NCBI GenBank assembly: GCA_030682505.1
Contig: JAUXOH010000338.1
Coordinates: 1 to 7,859 of the forward strand
Source: Candidatus Didemnitutus sp.
GTDB taxonomy: Bacteria > Verrucomicrobiota > Verrucomicrobiia > Opitutales > Opitutaceae
Reading direction: 5' to 3'
DNA length: 7,859 nt
In this document: piece by piece, positions 7,615 through 7,859 of the stretch
Layout: each line of letters opens with the position of its first letter
How positions within the stretch are numbered: the first letter of the stretch is position 1
Position numbers and translations under genes: made by a program
Notes under the pieces: model-generated
Database searches by the model: none
Seen by the model: the letters and a program-made list of their open reading frames with translations, nothing else
Told to the model about the DNA's origin: nothing

Positions 7615-7633
7615 AGTGTGCAAATGAACACTA
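7614..7633 (-). promoter_or_regulatory. Putative LexA operator (SOS box) of the lexA-imuA-imuB-dnaE2 operon
   Basis: A perfect inverted repeat, TAGTGT-N8-ACACTA, lies directly before lexA. Its last base is the A of the lexA ATG. The inner 14 bp (7617-7630) read on the minus strand TGTTC-ATTT-GCACA. This matches the LexA motif published for Verrucomicrobia, TGTTC-N4-GAACA, at 9 of 10 defined bases. It fits neither the E. coli CTGT-N8-ACAG box nor the full Gram-positive GAAC-N4-GTTC box. The position suits autorepression of lexA and SOS control of the downstream genes. No convincing -10/-35 pair was found near it, so the promoter itself is not called. Confidence 0.8.
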
Positions 7634-7742
7634 GTGAGGTCCGGGCGCAAGCAGCAGTTGTCTTTTTGCGCAACGCGCCGGGCAAGTCCCGCCGCGGGCG
7701 GGGGATGCGGGGATTTTTCTCCGCTTGGTGCGCGGGCCGCGC

Positions 7743-7859
7743 CTACTTCTTTTTCCGTCCGTTGTGCGGCACGATGTTGAGGTAGGTCTTGGCGAGCATC
7801 TGCGATTCGTAGAACTCGACCAAGCGCACGCCTTCGCGCGGTTTGACGAGATCCTTCCT
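7743..7859 (-). CDS. C-terminal end of an unrecognised protein
   Basis: The frame enters from the high-coordinate edge of the window and ends at a TAG at 7743-7745, giving 38 visible residues. The tail contains VRLVEFYESQMLAKTYLNIVP and ends in a basic HNGRKKK. The clear amphipathic pattern and the absence of other stops support real coding sequence, but I do not recognise the family and assign no function. It lies upstream of the lexA operator on the same strand, 128 nt before the lexA start. No intrinsic terminator with a T-run follows it on this strand, so whether it reads through into lexA is open. Confidence 0.6.
   Translation of the reverse strand, partial: RKDLVKPREGVRLVEFYESQMLAKTYLNIVPHNGRKKK

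Noticed and set aside
7688..7702. GC hairpin CCCGCC-GCG-GGCGGG between the upstream gene and lexA as a terminator
   Set aside because: The 6 bp stem is real, but no T-run follows it on the minus strand, where the genes are. The nearby T5 is on the plus strand, 11 nt beyond the stem, and no plus-strand gene ends there.
7730..7742. GCGCG-GGC-CGCGC inverted repeat directly after the TAG of the edge gene
   Set aside because: A short stem made only of G and C, in a GC-rich background, without a T-run. It could be chance, so it was not called a terminator.
6352..7785. Plus-strand open frame of 477 codons opposite imuA and lexA
   Set aside because: It spans two clear minus-strand genes and their operator, and its product is Gly/Glu/Arg-rich without motifs. 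It is explained by codon bias of the opposite strand.

Overview
The window is a GC-rich bacterial segment. Hand counts give about 59% G+C at 1-360 and about 70% at 7081-7320. Every convincing gene lies on the minus strand, so transcription runs from high to low coordinates. The best phylum guess is Verrucomicrobiota (Opitutus-like). This rests on a LexA operator that fits the published Verrucomicrobia LexA motif (TGTTC-N4-GAACA) at 9 of 10 positions, on the high GC, and on neighbouring secreted polysaccharide-degrading enzymes. It is an inference, because no rRNA or other phylogenetic marker is present.

Layout in transcription order: (1) 7859-7743, the last 38 codons of an unrecognised gene; (2) 7742-7615, a short intergenic region with a perfect 6+6 bp inverted repeat, the likely LexA operator, directly abutting the lexA start codon; (3) 7614-1638, a tight four-gene cassette lexA-imuA-imuB-dnaE2, with a 36 nt gap, then a 2 nt gap, then a 1 nt overlap; (4) 1584-376, a secreted family 88 glycoside hydrolase (unsaturated glucuronyl hydrolase type); (5) 366-1, the start of a secreted family 2 glycoside hydrolase that continues beyond the window.

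The central cassette is the SOS-inducible mutagenesis system (mutasome). LexA represses the operon and, after RecA-stimulated self-cleavage, releases ImuA (a RecA-like adaptor), ImuB (a Y-family-like polymerase without catalytic acids but with a beta-clamp-binding motif) and DnaE2 (a C-family polymerase with its catalytic aspartates). Together they carry out error-prone bypass of DNA lesions. Because lexA is first in the operon and sits behind its own operator, the cassette is probably autoregulated.

The two hydrolase genes follow on the same strand, 53 nt after dnaE2, with no recognisable terminator between. They look like a separate carbohydrate-degradation module for glucuronate- and galactose-type glycans, and nothing in their sequence links them to DNA repair. 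All complete genes appear intact. No RNA genes, CRISPR arrays, insertion sequences or attachment sites were seen, and no stretch longer than 300 bases is without a gene.
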